Counted from the first letter of the stretch, positions 8,966 through 18,783 are shown. The stretch is DNA of 64,000 nucleotides from Candidatus Methylophosphatis haderslevensis (GCA_016711925.1 JADJSA010000001.1:1-64000); one strand, 5' to 3'. Notes: generated by a model not told the origin, from the letters alone. Numbers and translations are program-made.

Positions 8966-9622
8966 ATGGTGGCGCAAGAACAAAAACCTTCAATTCGGGT
9001 GCTGCTGGCGGACGATCACCCGCTGATCATGGCGGGATTCGCAATGTCATTGGAAGGCTTCGGAATAGCAGTCGTAGGTCAGGCTCTCACCCCAGAAGAC
9101 GCCGTCAAGAGGTACCAAGAGCTACTGCCGGACGTTTTGGTCCTGGATATTCGGTTTGGGGAGAAGCTGACCGGCCTTGATGCCGCACGCAGCATAATCA
9201 GTCAGTGTCGCGAGGCAAGAATCGTATTCCTGAGCCAGTTTGATCAAGACAATCTGATCAAGGAAGCGTACGGCCTCGGCGGCCGGGCATTTGTCACGAA
9301 GAATTCCAGTCCCGAACAATTGGCAACGGCAATTCAGCACGTCCATGCTGGCGAGGTCTACTTCCTTCCCCAAGTGGCCGAGCATCTGGCGACGCTCGCC
9401 ATTCACGGGGATCCCTCACCAAAGTCGATGCTTGATCCGCGCGAACTGCAAGTCTTCACGTACATGGCCCAGGGACTGACCAATCCCGAGATGGCGGAGA
9501 CACTTGACTTGTCGCTCAAAACCATTAGCAACGTCAGCCAAGCCGTGAAAGAGAAGCTGGGCATGCATCGTGCCGCCGAGATCACGCGCCTGGCGATCAA
9601 ACATGGCTTTTTCGAGCCCTAG
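8966..9622 (+). CDS. NarL/LuxR-type response regulator
   Basis: 218 residues. The receiver domain begins IRVLLADDHPLIMAGF with the phospho-acceptor in VLVLDIRF (Asp61) and the conserved Lys in AFVTKNSS. The C-terminal LuxR helix-turn-helix is LDPRELQVFTYMAQGLTNPE then LSLKTISNVSQAVKEKLGM. The likely kinase is the NarX-type protein at 13663, at the far end of the same gene run, with the membrane protease, receptor and binding-protein genes between. It would activate or repress that run in response to the kinase. Confidence 0.9.
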   Translation: MVAQEQKPSIRVLLADDHPLIMAGFAMSLEGFGIAVVGQALTPEDAVKRYQELLPDVLVLDIRFGEKLTGLDAARSIISQCREARIVFLSQFDQDNLIKEAYGLGGRAFVTKNSSPEQLATAIQHVHAGEVYFLPQVAEHLATLAIHGDPSPKSMLDPRELQVFTYMAQGLTNPEMAETLDLSLKTISNVSQAVKEKLGMHRAAEITRLAIKHGFFEP

Positions 9623-9649
9623 CTTTCTCGCCAGCACGCGGCAACGCTG

Positions 9650-10522
9650 ATGCCTGTCACGTTTGTCCTGTTGGCACTCTCGATTTGCGCTGTTTGGCTA
9701 CCCTCAATTCGGGTTGGGGCAAAGCTTCATGTGCCGCCCTGGTTCGTTCTCTTGTTCGGTGCGATCACAAGCGGGCTCGCGCAGGGCTATCTGACATTCC
9801 TGGCAGCACTCTGGATTGCATTGTTAGGACTCGCCGGCCGACTCGCGGGCCAACCGGTCTCCATACGTTGGCAACTAACGTTTGGTACCACCTTCGCAAG
9901 CCTTCTTGCTCTGGCCTTGGCGTTGCATTTGTTGCCCGGCTTCTACAACCCGGTCCTTGTCGCAAACGCCCATTTCTCGGTCGATGCGGCACCCTATACG
10001 CAATATGCCAACTTCGATAAGGCGGTAGGCGGCCTAATCCTGTTGACCTTTCTTTGTCGGCGCACTAGAACGCTCGCCGGATGGCGGCAATGCTTGCGCA
10101 ACGCTTCCTTACCCATTCTAACGACTACGCCGATAGCCGTTGGGCTCGCCATCGCTCTGCGCTACGTAGAGCCGGATTTCAAGTTGCCAGCATACATTCC
10201 GGTTTTTCTGATCACGAACCTTCTCTTCACTTGCGTTGCGGAGGAAGCGTTCTTCCGCGGCTTTGTCCAGGAACGCCTTGCCACTGCAATCGGTTTTGGG
10301 CGAATCGGCAGCGTCATCGTCATCCTCATTTCCGGCTTGCTGTTCGGCCTTGTGCATTACCCGGGTGGAATCGCTTACGTGGCAATCTGCAGCGTTCTCG
10401 GCTGCGGGTGCGCGTATTCCTACGCCATCACCCGCCGCATAGAGGCACCGATCCTTACGCACTTCGCCTTGAACGCCGTGCACTTCATCGGTTTTACTTA
10501 TCCTCGACTCAGCAATTTTTGA
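9650..10522 (+). CDS. CPBP-family intramembrane metalloprotease
   Basis: 290 residues with about eight hydrophobic segments. The CPBP (Abi/Rce1-like) motifs are present: EEAFFRG near residue 196, LLFGLVHYPGG near 230, and LTHFALNAVHF near the end, giving the Glu-Glu, Arg, His and Asn positions of the active site. It sits 27 bases after the response regulator and 12 before the TonB receptor. Family members process prenylated or leader-bearing peptides; in this context it may mature or degrade a signalling component, which is inference. Confidence 0.85.
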   Translation: MPVTFVLLALSICAVWLPSIRVGAKLHVPPWFVLLFGAITSGLAQGYLTFLAALWIALLGLAGRLAGQPVSIRWQLTFGTTFASLLALALALHLLPGFYNPVLVANAHFSVDAAPYTQYANFDKAVGGLILLTFLCRRTRTLAGWRQCLRNASLPILTTTPIAVGLAIALRYVEPDFKLPAYIPVFLITNLLFTCVAEEAFFRGFVQERLATAIGFGRIGSVIVILISGLLFGLVHYPGGIAYVAICSVLGCGCAYSYAITRRIEAPILTHFALNAVHFIGFTYPRLSNF

Positions 10523-10534
10523 AGGGGAGTAAAC

Positions 10535-12661
10535 ATGAATGCAAGTCTGTGGCCTCTCGTATTGACCTGCGTCCTGGCAAACCTCTATGCACCGACACTT
10601 TTGGCGGCGAAGGATCCGGACATCCTTGGCGCCGACCTCTCGGTAGTTCTCACGCCGTCGCGGTTGCGCCAATCGCTGGCCGACACGCCAGCCAGCGTAA
10701 CCGTGATCACGAGCGACATGCTGCAACGATACGGCATCGCGTCAATTCCAGAAGCGCTTCGCTTGGTTCCCGGCATGGCCGTGACGCTGACCACGGGCAA
10801 CGACTACCGAATCAACTATCACGGCACCAATGCTTTGGTGCCCCGGCGCATGAACGTGCTCATTGATGGCTTGTCCGTGTACCGGCCGGCGCTGGCCCAG
10901 GTCGATTGGAAGGAACTGCCTATCGCGTTAGAGGATGTAGATCGCATTGAAGTGACGCGAGGCCCGAACTCGGTCTCCTACGGAGCGAACTCGATGCTCG
11001 CGGTCGTCAACATCATCACCAAACATCCACGGGATGTCGAGGGAACCACCATCGCCGCTACCCGCGGCAGTCAAGGCACCGCCAATGCGACAGCGAGATA
11101 CAGCGGGAGACTGGGCGAAGCCACTTCGTTTCGCGTCACCCTTGATTACCAACATGACACGGGCTACAACTACGCGTCGTCTTTGGGGCAGGGTCACGAC
11201 AGCTCGCGATTCAGCACCCTAACTTGGCGATCTGTTACCGATCTCGGCCCAAACGACAGTGTGGACCTCCAAGCAATGGCGCTTTCCGGTGTCAGAGAAG
11301 TCGAGTTCAGCACCCGCACCCAGCAGTCCTTCCCGGATATTGATCTGCGCGACTACTATTTGAACGCACGGTGGCATCGGAGCATCGCCCCCAATCATGC
11401 GCTGCAGGTGCAGGTCTACATGGCGCAGCTCCACAACAACCAGGATCTGAACGATTGCTTGCCTACGATCGCCTTCTTGCCGGAACTATTCACGATGTGG
11501 CGGGCCAACCCAACCTATGCCAGAACGCTATTGGCCGGTCGGCTTCCCGCTGGCGGCTCGCCAAGCGACGATGCCTTGGCCAAGGCAGTACTGTCAGCCT
11601 ATCGCGCGTTGGGGGCGCGCGCCAATGTCCCGACGTGTGCCAACTCCAATCAGGACTATCTCGAGAGACGGTATGACTTCGAGTTGCAGGACACCTACGT
11701 TTTCTCGGATTCACTGCGAATGGTTGGCGGTTTCGGCCTGCGGCGTGATCTGGGTGATAGTCAGACCTACCTGGGCGGGCGTGTCGTCAACAACGGATGG
11801 CGGATTTTCGCGAATGCCGAATACAAACCTACCGATTTCCTCAACATCAACGCTGGCGGCTTCTTTGAATCCGACGCTGTGACCGGGCGGTCGTTCTCGC
11901 CGCGCATCGCGTTCAATGGCCATCTCACCGATCACCATACCGTGCGGTTCATTGTGTCCAAGGCGGTAAGGATGCCCGATCTGTTGGAACAACGCGCCGA
12001 CTGGCGTTACGCGGCGACGAACTTCCAACCCACGCTTGCGGGCAAGGCAGATGGCTTCTTTTACGCCAGTGCGAAAGCACCCGGCAACCTTCGCGCAGAA
12101 GAGATCGTTTCGCGAGAGATCGGCTATCTCGGGAACTTCCCGAAATACGGCTTGTTGATCGACGGGAAAGTATTCGACGATCGATTGACGAATCTGATTT
12201 CGGAGAAGTTGCAGGCGATCGACTTCTCGCCGACCAACGACAACGCTGCCCGTCTTCGCGGTACTGAATGGCAAATCAGCTACAACCCCGACCCAAGCTG
12301 GGCATTCAATCTCGGCTATTCCTACCTCCGGAATTCGGCAACCACCGTTCTTGAGCAGACGCAATATGCACGACACAGCGGCTCGTTTGGGATTTCTCAC
12401 GCGTTCGGCGCTGGATGGCGTACCGCATTCATCTACTACGGCTACGGGGCCGACGGCGCCGGAGAGTCCGGCTATGGTCGGCAGGATCTGACCATCTCGA
12501 AGCACCTCCGGTGGCGCCCTGACTACAATCTCGGCATGGCGTTCACCATTCGTCACCTGGACAACCCGTCGACCACCATCTTTAACGATTTCGGCGTGAC
12601 GCGAGAAAGCCGATACAACGGGACCATGCAGTACTCGCTCACCTTGCGATTGAGCCTATGA
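10535..12661 (+). CDS. TonB-dependent outer-membrane receptor
   Basis: 708 residues, ATG preceded by GGGGAG. A signal peptide (WPLVLTCVLANLYAPTLLAA) is followed by a plug domain: TPASVTVITSDMLQRYGI, SIPEALRLVPGM, and RIEVTRGPNSVSYGANSM. The rest alternates in the manner of a 22-strand barrel with GRSFSPRIAFNGHL and a C-terminal beta strand ending in LRLSL. The plug is like those of BtuB/CirA-type receptors but nothing fixes the ligand. Being next to a binding protein and a sensor kinase suggests uptake or sensing of the same compound. Confidence 0.9.
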   Translation: MNASLWPLVLTCVLANLYAPTLLAAKDPDILGADLSVVLTPSRLRQSLADTPASVTVITSDMLQRYGIASIPEALRLVPGMAVTLTTGNDYRINYHGTNALVPRRMNVLIDGLSVYRPALAQVDWKELPIALEDVDRIEVTRGPNSVSYGANSMLAVVNIITKHPRDVEGTTIAATRGSQGTANATARYSGRLGEATSFRVTLDYQHDTGYNYASSLGQGHDSSRFSTLTWRSVTDLGPNDSVDLQAMALSGVREVEFSTRTQQSFPDIDLRDYYLNARWHRSIAPNHALQVQVYMAQLHNNQDLNDCLPTIAFLPELFTMWRANPTYARTLLAGRLPAGGSPSDDALAKAVLSAYRALGARANVPTCANSNQDYLERRYDFELQDTYVFSDSLRMVGGFGLRRDLGDSQTYLGGRVVNNGWRIFANAEYKPTDFLNINAGGFFESDAVTGRSFSPRIAFNGHLTDHHTVRFIVSKAVRMPDLLEQRADWRYAATNFQPTLAGKADGFFYASAKAPGNLRAEEIVSREIGYLGNFPKYGLLIDGKVFDDRLTNLISEKLQAIDFSPTNDNAARLRGTEWQISYNPDPSWAFNLGYSYLRNSATTVLEQTQYARHSGSFGISHAFGAGWRTAFIYYGYGADGAGESGYGRQDLTISKHLRWRPDYNLGMAFTIRHLDNPSTTIFNDFGVTRESRYNGTMQYSLTLRLSL

Positions 12662-12745
12662 GGCCGACCACATGTTCGCAGGCCCCCGTCCGGATGAATG
12701 TGCGCCCGCCGCGCGCGCCACTTCCCGGTTCGGCTGCAGTGCATT

Positions 12746-13666
12746 GTGAGTAGATCGTTTTGGCGCCTACTGAGCGCAGCCGCCATACTGATCCTCTTGG
12801 CGACCGCTCCGGCAAGTGGCGCGCCGCCGCGCATCGTGAAGGCGGAAGAGCCCCTGCATATCGTGGTCGAGGACGATACCGACCTCACTCGCCACATCGT
12901 GCGCGAACTGCAGGGTGCGTTCCCCGAGGCGACCGTGGCCCCCGCGGCGACCATCACGAGACCGAGCGCCGCGGTCTATATTGCCGTTGGTCCAAGTGCG
13001 CTGCGTGCGTTGATGCGCCGGCCCGTCAGCGGGGTGGCGATTGCGGTGTTTACCGCAAGCCATCTGTACAACGAGATCGTGGCGGGCACGCCCGACCCAC
13101 GACGTCTGATCGTGACGGGAATCTATGCCGACCCTTCACCTGCAGACCAGTTGCGCTTGACGGCTGCGATCTTCAAGAAGCGTACCGCCGTTGCGGTGCT
13201 CATCACAGAACGTACCGCGCACCTGCTGCCCGTTTTGGACGCTGCCGCCTTGCAAACCGACACGGATCTGCAAGTCGAGCGAGTGGACAGCGCCGACAAA
13301 CTCAGCCGGGCGCTCAATCGCGTGTCGACAGCGCCAGTGCTTTTAGCCCTACCTGACAGCTCGATCTACAGCGCCCAAGCAGCCCGGCAGATTCTGTTGT
13401 CCACCTACCGAAGGAATCAGGCGGTCGTAGGTTTCTCCGAGTCATTCGTCAACGCGGGCGCGCTTGCGTCAACGTATTCCACTGTCGAGGACATCATCGC
13501 GCAAGTGCGCGAGATGCTCGTCGAGTATGGTGCCTCCGGTCGCCTGCCGAGCCCGCAGTTCCCGAAATACTTCCGTGTGGCAACCAATGATCACGTGGCG
13601 CGATCGTTGAATCTGCTTGTTGACGACACCGTGCGTCAGTTGGCGCGAAAGCCGGGGAGCAAATGA
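12746..13666 (+). CDS. ABC-type periplasmic binding protein (YtrA/ABC_sub_bind-like)
   Basis: About 306 residues from a GTG at 12746, which is followed at once by a signal peptide (LLSAAAILILLATAPASGA). The body has the two-lobe pattern of PF04392-type proteins: VYIAVGPSALRALMRRPVSG, IYADPSPADQLRLTAAIF, LLALPDSSIYSAQAARQI, and VVGFSESFVNAGALAS. No permease or ATPase gene follows; the kinase gene overlaps the stop by four bases. Its job may therefore be to present a ligand to the kinase rather than to a transporter. Confidence 0.7.
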   Translation: MSRSFWRLLSAAAILILLATAPASGAPPRIVKAEEPLHIVVEDDTDLTRHIVRELQGAFPEATVAPAATITRPSAAVYIAVGPSALRALMRRPVSGVAIAVFTASHLYNEIVAGTPDPRRLIVTGIYADPSPADQLRLTAAIFKKRTAVAVLITERTAHLLPVLDAAALQTDTDLQVERVDSADKLSRALNRVSTAPVLLALPDSSIYSAQAARQILLSTYRRNQAVVGFSESFVNAGALASTYSTVEDIIAQVREMLVEYGASGRLPSPQFPKYFRVATNDHVARSLNLLVDDTVRQLARKPGSK

Positions 13667-15153
13667 AGATATTCCGTTGGACCGGGTGGGGCATCAACGC
13701 ACGAGTAACATTCATCGGCTTGCTGCCCGTGGTGCTGATGTTCTTGGCTGTCGTGCCTTATTCTTACTACGCCAGGTCGATAGACGTCGAACAGGCATTG
13801 CACGACAGAGGTCGTCTGATTGCATCGCTTGTCGCCGAAAGCAGCGAGTACGGGGTTCTGTCGGGGAATCTCGGCTATCTCGAACGCACGTCCCGCTGGC
13901 TCTTGCAGGTCGACCCAAGCATCTACGCGATAGAGATTACCGACCAGAACAAGCGACGGCTCTTTCATCTGTCGGGCACGAATCCCGTCGGCGCGAACAC
14001 TCGGGTGTTCATGGCGCCAATCAAGCGGGAACGGCTTGTCGGCAATACGCTCGATGACGAAACGCAACCCCAGATCTCAGCCGCGCTACCGGAGTCGCTG
14101 TTTCCGAACAAGCCAGACGATGTCATCGGTTATGTCCAGGTGACGGCCTCGCCGGAACTGATGATGGCCAAACAGCGGGAGCGGATCCTTCTTGGCTCAC
14201 TGATTGCCGGGGTCGCGCTGCTGATCAGCCTTGCTCTGGGCTATTCCCTTTCGATGGCCTTGACAATCCCACTGTCGAAGACGATCGACGCGGTGCGCGC
14301 AATCAAGCGGGATGAATACCGGACGCCTTTGGTCGCGAGCGCCACAGGAGAGATCGGGGAATTGCAGACCGCCATTGCGGATATGGCGTCCTCGCTCATG
14401 CAGATGCGTCGTGACCTTGAAGACAAGGTGCTCGCCAGAACGCGTGACTTGGAGGCGGCGCGAGACGAAGCGCTCCGGTCCAGCGTTGAGAAGAAGAAAC
14501 TCATCCAGAAGGTCAATGAAGTCATCGAGCTGGAACGAAAGAACATCGCGATCGACATTCATGATCACCTGAATGCAACGCTGATCGTTGTGCGGCTGGA
14601 AGCGCAGCGCATTCTTGCCCTCTTGGCCAAGCCGGCACCCACTGAGATTCCCGAGGAAGTCAAAGAGAGAGCCGAAGCGATCGTCGAGCACTCGTTGCGC
14701 TTGTATGACATGGCGCGCAATCTCGTTGGTCGCTTGCGCCCGGAGGTGATCGACACGCTGGGTTTGCGCGTCGCTGTCGACGAAATGGTGCGGCAGTACG
14801 ACGCCCTGCATCCGCACTGTCGGTTCGAGCTTCAGGCAACGGGCGACTTCGTCGGGTTGGGCGATGAGATCGCCATCGCGGCGTATCGTTTGATCCAGGA
14901 GGCGTTGTCGAACATCGTCAAACACGCTTCGGCAACACAGGCATGCGTCCACATGGTATTCCCGAGCGAACACAACCAACTGCATATCCAGATCGATGAC
15001 AACGGATGTGGTTTTGATCGTGACACCATCGAGTCGGGAATCGGTCTGATCGGCATGGCCGAGCGCGTCGATGGTTTGGGCGGGACATTGGACATTCAAT
15101 CGCGACCGAACGCGGGAACCTCGATCTTGATCGACCTGCCCGCGACGTTGTAA
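13663..15153 (+). CDS. NarX/UhpB-type sensor histidine kinase
   Basis: 496 residues with two membrane helices (about 15-35 and 172-192) enclosing a periplasmic sensor domain, then HAMP, a short coiled coil, a HisKA_3 dimerisation helix with the phospho-acceptor in DIHDHLNATL (His300), and a HATPase with DNGCGFD and GIGLIGMAERV. The kinase class matches the NarL-type regulator at 8966. The ATG overlaps the stop of the binding-protein gene (ATGA), which implies translational coupling. Confidence 0.92.
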   Translation: MKIFRWTGWGINARVTFIGLLPVVLMFLAVVPYSYYARSIDVEQALHDRGRLIASLVAESSEYGVLSGNLGYLERTSRWLLQVDPSIYAIEITDQNKRRLFHLSGTNPVGANTRVFMAPIKRERLVGNTLDDETQPQISAALPESLFPNKPDDVIGYVQVTASPELMMAKQRERILLGSLIAGVALLISLALGYSLSMALTIPLSKTIDAVRAIKRDEYRTPLVASATGEIGELQTAIADMASSLMQMRRDLEDKVLARTRDLEAARDEALRSSVEKKKLIQKVNEVIELERKNIAIDIHDHLNATLIVVRLEAQRILALLAKPAPTEIPEEVKERAEAIVEHSLRLYDMARNLVGRLRPEVIDTLGLRVAVDEMVRQYDALHPHCRFELQATGDFVGLGDEIAIAAYRLIQEALSNIVKHASATQACVHMVFPSEHNQLHIQIDDNGCGFDRDTIESGIGLIGMAERVDGLGGTLDIQSRPNAGTSILIDLPATL

Positions 15154-15306
15154 CACCATTGCCGCGAGCCAGAGGGGACGCGGCGATCCTCGGCCGCAGC
15201 CCGGTGCGACGGACGGCGAACACCTGCCTGCACGTTTGTGGCTGCATAGGAAAGCGAGGACGCTCCCGTTCGTGTCTCAGCACCACCGGTCACAAGGAGA
15301 AGGTGA

Positions 15307-16017
15307 ATGATCGACCTCTATACCGCTGCCACACCCAACGGCCACAAGGTTTCCATCGCACTCGAGGAACTCGCGCTGCCCTACGAAATACACGTACTGG
15401 ACCTTGGCGCAAAGCAGCAAAAAGAACCTTGGTTCCTGGCCATCAATCCGAATGGCCGCATTCCCGCCATCGTCGATCGCGACGAGAACGATTTCGCAGT
15501 ATTCGAATCCGGCGCGATCCTGATCTACCTGGCCGAGAAGACCGGCAAGCTGATGCCGCAGGACTTCAAGGCGCGCTCGCGCGTGCTGCAGTGGCTGATG
15601 TTCCAGATGGGCGGCATTGGTCCGATGATGGGGCAAGCCAATGTATTTTTCCGCTACTTTCCTGAGAAGATCCAGCCGGCAATCGACCGCTACCAGGGCG
15701 AGGTCAAGCGGTTGTTCCGGGTGCTCGACAGTCACCTTGCGGGCAACGCGTATCTGGCTGGCGACTACTCGATCGCGGACATTGCCAACTGGGCCTGGGT
15801 GCGCACTCACCGATGGTCCGGCGTCGAGGTGGATGACCTGCCGCACCTGAAGCGCTGGATCGACGCGCTGCGCGCCCGCCCGGCGGTGCAGCGAGGTATC
15901 GAGCGGCCGCTCTCGTCGATCGACGGTGGCGTCGGCGAGGAGGACAAGGCGCGCCAGTTCGTGGAGGACGCGCGCAAGATGGTGGAAACGGGTCAGTCGA
16001 AAAGCGAAGGGATATGA
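15307..16017 (+). CDS. Glutathione S-transferase, YfcG-like
   Basis: 236 residues. The thioredoxin-like N-terminal half reads IDLYTAATPNGHKVSIALEE with the Thr-Pro-Asn loop of the Nu class, then INPNGRIPAIVD and the ESGAILIYLAEK motif that binds glutathione. The C-terminal helical half contains YLAGDYSIADIANWAWV. YfcG-type enzymes have disulfide-bond reductase activity. RBS AAGGAGAAG precedes the ATG. Confidence 0.9.
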   Translation: MIDLYTAATPNGHKVSIALEELALPYEIHVLDLGAKQQKEPWFLAINPNGRIPAIVDRDENDFAVFESGAILIYLAEKTGKLMPQDFKARSRVLQWLMFQMGGIGPMMGQANVFFRYFPEKIQPAIDRYQGEVKRLFRVLDSHLAGNAYLAGDYSIADIANWAWVRTHRWSGVEVDDLPHLKRWIDALRARPAVQRGIERPLSSIDGGVGEEDKARQFVEDARKMVETGQSKSEGI

Positions 16018-16029
16018 CCGCTGCGTGGC

Positions 16030-16977
16030 TCAAGTCAATACTGGGCCGAGAATCTCGTCGACGTGTTGCAAGCACTTGGCGTCGAGGCTCTTGCCGGAAG
16101 CCGCGACATTCTGCCTGATCTGCTCGGGGCCGGTGGCACCGACAATGGCCGCGGCCACCGTCGGCTCCCGCAGCACCCATGCCAGGGCGAGCTGTGCCAG
16201 CGTCAGGCCGGCATCCTCGGCCACCGCCTTGAGTTGCTGGACCGCATCGAGTACGGGCGCCTGCAGCCACTCGTTCGGAAAGAACCCGCCCATCGAATCG
16301 CTCGCAGCGCGCGAGTCGGCCGGCGGCGGGTTGCCGGATCGATACTTCCCAGTGAGCACACCCTGCGCAAGCGGCGACCAGACCACCTGCGAGATCCCGC
16401 TTTCCCGGCATAGCGGGATCACAGTCTGTTCGGGTTTCCGCCACAACATCGAGTACTGCGGCTGGCTCGAGACGAAGCGTTCGACACCGGGAATGGCGAG
16501 CGCAGCGCGGATCTTGTCGGCGGGCCATTCGCTGAAGCCGAGATACCGAACCTTGCCCTGGCGCACGACTTCGGTCAGCGCGTCCATGGTCTCTTCCAGG
16601 GGTGTCTGCGGGTCGTACCGGTGACACTGGTAGAGGTCGACGTGATCGGTCTGCAGCCGTTGCAGCGACGCATCAAGCTGCTTGAAAATCTGCGCCCGTG
16701 ACAGGCCTCGGTCGACCTCGGTCATGGGAAAGAAGAGTTTGGTCGCCAGCACGTACGAGGCGCGGGGCACACCGGCAAGCGCTTCGCCCAGCACCGACTC
16801 GGCGGCACCCCGGCCGTAGACATTCGCCGTGTCGAAAAAGTTGATGCCCAGATCAAGGGCGGTGCGGACACAACTGATGGCTCGCGCCTGCTCAACGCCG
16901 CCCCCGTAGGTCAGCCACGAGCCAAGCGCGATTTCGGACACCTTCAGATCGCTCGTGCCAAGTTGTCGATAGTGCAT
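16030..16977 (-). CDS. Aldo/keto reductase (YghZ-like)
   Basis: 315 residues beginning MHYRQLGTSDLKVSEIALGS. It has the AKR catalytic set: Asp in NFFDTANVYGRG with the Tyr, Lys in YVLATKLFF, and His in DLYQCHR; the NADPH site is in the C-terminal helices. The ATG at 16977 has GGGAGGG seven bases before; the longer in-frame start at 17004 has no such site. It converges on the GST gene. Substrate unknown; likely aldehyde or methylglyoxal detoxification. Confidence 0.88.
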   Translation of the reverse strand: MHYRQLGTSDLKVSEIALGSWLTYGGGVEQARAISCVRTALDLGINFFDTANVYGRGAAESVLGEALAGVPRASYVLATKLFFPMTEVDRGLSRAQIFKQLDASLQRLQTDHVDLYQCHRYDPQTPLEETMDALTEVVRQGKVRYLGFSEWPADKIRAALAIPGVERFVSSQPQYSMLWRKPEQTVIPLCRESGISQVVWSPLAQGVLTGKYRSGNPPPADSRAASDSMGGFFPNEWLQAPVLDAVQQLKAVAEDAGLTLAQLALAWVLREPTVAAAIVGATGPEQIRQNVAASGKSLDAKCLQHVDEILGPVLT

Positions 16978-17108
16978 CGTTCCCTCCCGGATCTTCGCGC
17001 GCATCTGCCGTTCTCGTGGCGAACTGGCGAAACGACACGTTTCTCGGTGCGGCGGTTGAGTTCAGAGACGCGATTGACCCCAAAACGCACTCGTGTGCGA
17101 GCGCGCCG

Positions 17109-17411
17109 CTATTGCATTGGCAAATCGGCGTCGACAAGCTCGCCACCGGTGACGATGGCCAGAACGCCGACCAGCGCCTCGGTTCCGTCACGCAGCAAAC
17201 CCACGCTATCGCCACCCAACGTGGTCGCCGAAAGCAGCATCGCCAGATCCGGCAACTGCAACTCGCCATACTTCCGGGCGAAGTGAGCAGCCTGCATGGC
17301 CAGAATCCGTGCGGCTTCGGCCACCTCTTCCTTGGTAGCATTGGCGATCAGTTCTTCCGACAAACGCCAGTAGGCACGGAATTCCTCAAACAAGGGGTTG
17401 TTCGCGTCCAT
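17109..17411 (-). CDS. Conserved hypothetical helical protein
   Basis: 100 residues, MDANNPLFEEFRAYWRLSEE to the end, acidic and predominantly helical, with no family that I recognise. The ATG has GGGAGAG just before it, which supports the start. The start codon overlaps, base for base, the ATG of the nuclease gene on the other strand (CATG at 17409-17412), an unusual head-to-head overlap leaving no room for separate promoters between the genes. Confidence 0.55.
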   Translation of the reverse strand: MDANNPLFEEFRAYWRLSEELIANATKEEVAEAARILAMQAAHFARKYGELQLPDLAMLLSATTLGGDSVGLLRDGTEALVGVLAIVTGGELVDADLPMQ

Positions 17412-17910
17412 GCTCTCCCTTCGCGGCCTCGTCATAGGCGGCCTGCTGGCCAGTTTGCCGGCCCACGCCCACAACATTCTGATCGGATTCGTCGTCGGTG
17501 TCTCGGACGGAGATACGATAACCGTCCTGGATGGCCAGTTGCAACAACGCAAGGTTCGCGCGATGGCGATCGACGCGCCGGAGAAGGCGCAAGCATTCGG
17601 CGACAAGTCGAAAGCCAACCTCGCGCGGCTCGTATTCAACAAGGACGTTGAAGTCGCGTGGAACAAGCGAGATCGCTACCAGCGTATCGTGGGCAAGATC
17701 AAGGTCCAGCCGCCGGATTGCCCGACCTGCGCGCAAACGCTTGATGCCGGGCTGGCGCAGGTCGCAACCGGCATGGCCTGGTGGTACAGGGAATACGCTC
17801 GCGAACAGTCGGCCGAGGATCGTGGCGAGTACGAGCATGCCGAGTCCGAGGCGAGGGCCCAGCTGCTTGGAATATGGCACGACAAGAATCCTGTGCCACC
17901 TTGGGAATGA
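17410..17910 (+). CDS. Thermonuclease-like (SNase) secreted nuclease
   Basis: 166 residues. Signal peptide LRGLVIGGLLASLPAHAH, then the SNase OB-fold with VVGVSDGDTITVLDG, VRAMAIDAPEKAQAFGDKSK (catalytic Arg/Asp/Glu region) and WNKRDRYQRIVGKI with the second Arg. Two extra Cys (DCPTC) may form a disulfide. Hydrolyses DNA or RNA with Ca2+ in known members. A TTG at 17398 is an alternative start. Confidence 0.88.
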   Translation: MLSLRGLVIGGLLASLPAHAHNILIGFVVGVSDGDTITVLDGQLQQRKVRAMAIDAPEKAQAFGDKSKANLARLVFNKDVEVAWNKRDRYQRIVGKIKVQPPDCPTCAQTLDAGLAQVATGMAWWYREYAREQSAEDRGEYEHAESEARAQLLGIWHDKNPVPPWE

Positions 17911-18046
17911 CGTCGCAGGTGATGGGCAAGTTACGGCCATCGACCGTCGTTCAGATCACAGGCCGAATGGGCAAGGAAGCGGCTCTTCAGACATATCGCG
18001 TGTATTACAAGATTCGAAATGCGCGATCCGACCTGGTGAAGTCCTC

Positions 18047-18628
18047 ATGTTCCGCCGGCGAATAGCTGCGGGAATTGCCGTCGTCCTTTCGATGACATCC
18101 ATGAATCCGGCGCAAGCTGATTCGCCAAGCGTACGCACGGGGGAGAATTCGATGAAGTTCACACTGACCTCACGGGCCTTCGGCCACAATGAAAGTATTC
18201 CTCGACGTTTCACCTGCGAAGGGGATGACGTGTCCCCGGACCTGGCGTGGTCCAACGTGCCGCCAGGAACCAAGAGTTTCGCGCTTGTCGTTGACGACCC
18301 CGATGCGCCAGACCCAGCGGCGCCGAAGCTGACCTGGGTACACTGGGTGCTCTACAACATCCCGCAGAATGCGATCGGCCTCGCGACAGCGGCGACCGCC
18401 GGTGAGCTGCCGGACGGTACGCGGGAAGGGCTGAACGACTGGAAACGCACGGGCTACGGTGGGCCATGCCCGCCCATTGGACGACATCGCTATTTCCACA
18501 AGCTCTATGCGCTGGACACCGTGCTGCCGGATCTCGGCGCGGCGACGAAAGCGCAGTTGGAAAAGGCCCTGGCAGACCACGTTTTGGCGAAAGCCGAATT
18601 GATCGGAACGTATCAGAAGGGCAAGTGA
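18047..18628 (+). CDS. YbhB/YbcL-family (Raf-kinase-inhibitor-like) protein
   Basis: 193 residues from the ATG at 18047, which gives a signal peptide (RRRIAAGIAVVLSMTSMNPAQA). A second ATG at 18152 with GGGGGAG before it would make the cytoplasmic form of the usual 158 residues. Family motifs are present: PRRFTCEGDDVSPDLAWSNV, LVVDDPDAPDP, WVHWVLYNIP, and GPCPPIGRHRYFHKLYALD. Function of bacterial members is unclear; they bind phospholipid-like or phosphate ligands. Confidence 0.88.
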   Translation: MFRRRIAAGIAVVLSMTSMNPAQADSPSVRTGENSMKFTLTSRAFGHNESIPRRFTCEGDDVSPDLAWSNVPPGTKSFALVVDDPDAPDPAAPKLTWVHWVLYNIPQNAIGLATAATAGELPDGTREGLNDWKRTGYGGPCPPIGRHRYFHKLYALDTVLPDLGAATKAQLEKALADHVLAKAELIGTYQKGK

Positions 18629-18783
18629 CGCGGGGATCATGCGCTCGGGCGATACCGCAACACCGCCGGTACCGGCCTTCGGACCATGGCGTTTCAGAAC
18701 CTGCCGAACAAGTTCTTCCAGAAACGCGCCCGCCCGCAGATAGTCAAGAGCCAGCCCATGCGCGAAGTGCCCAGAATCGGGCT

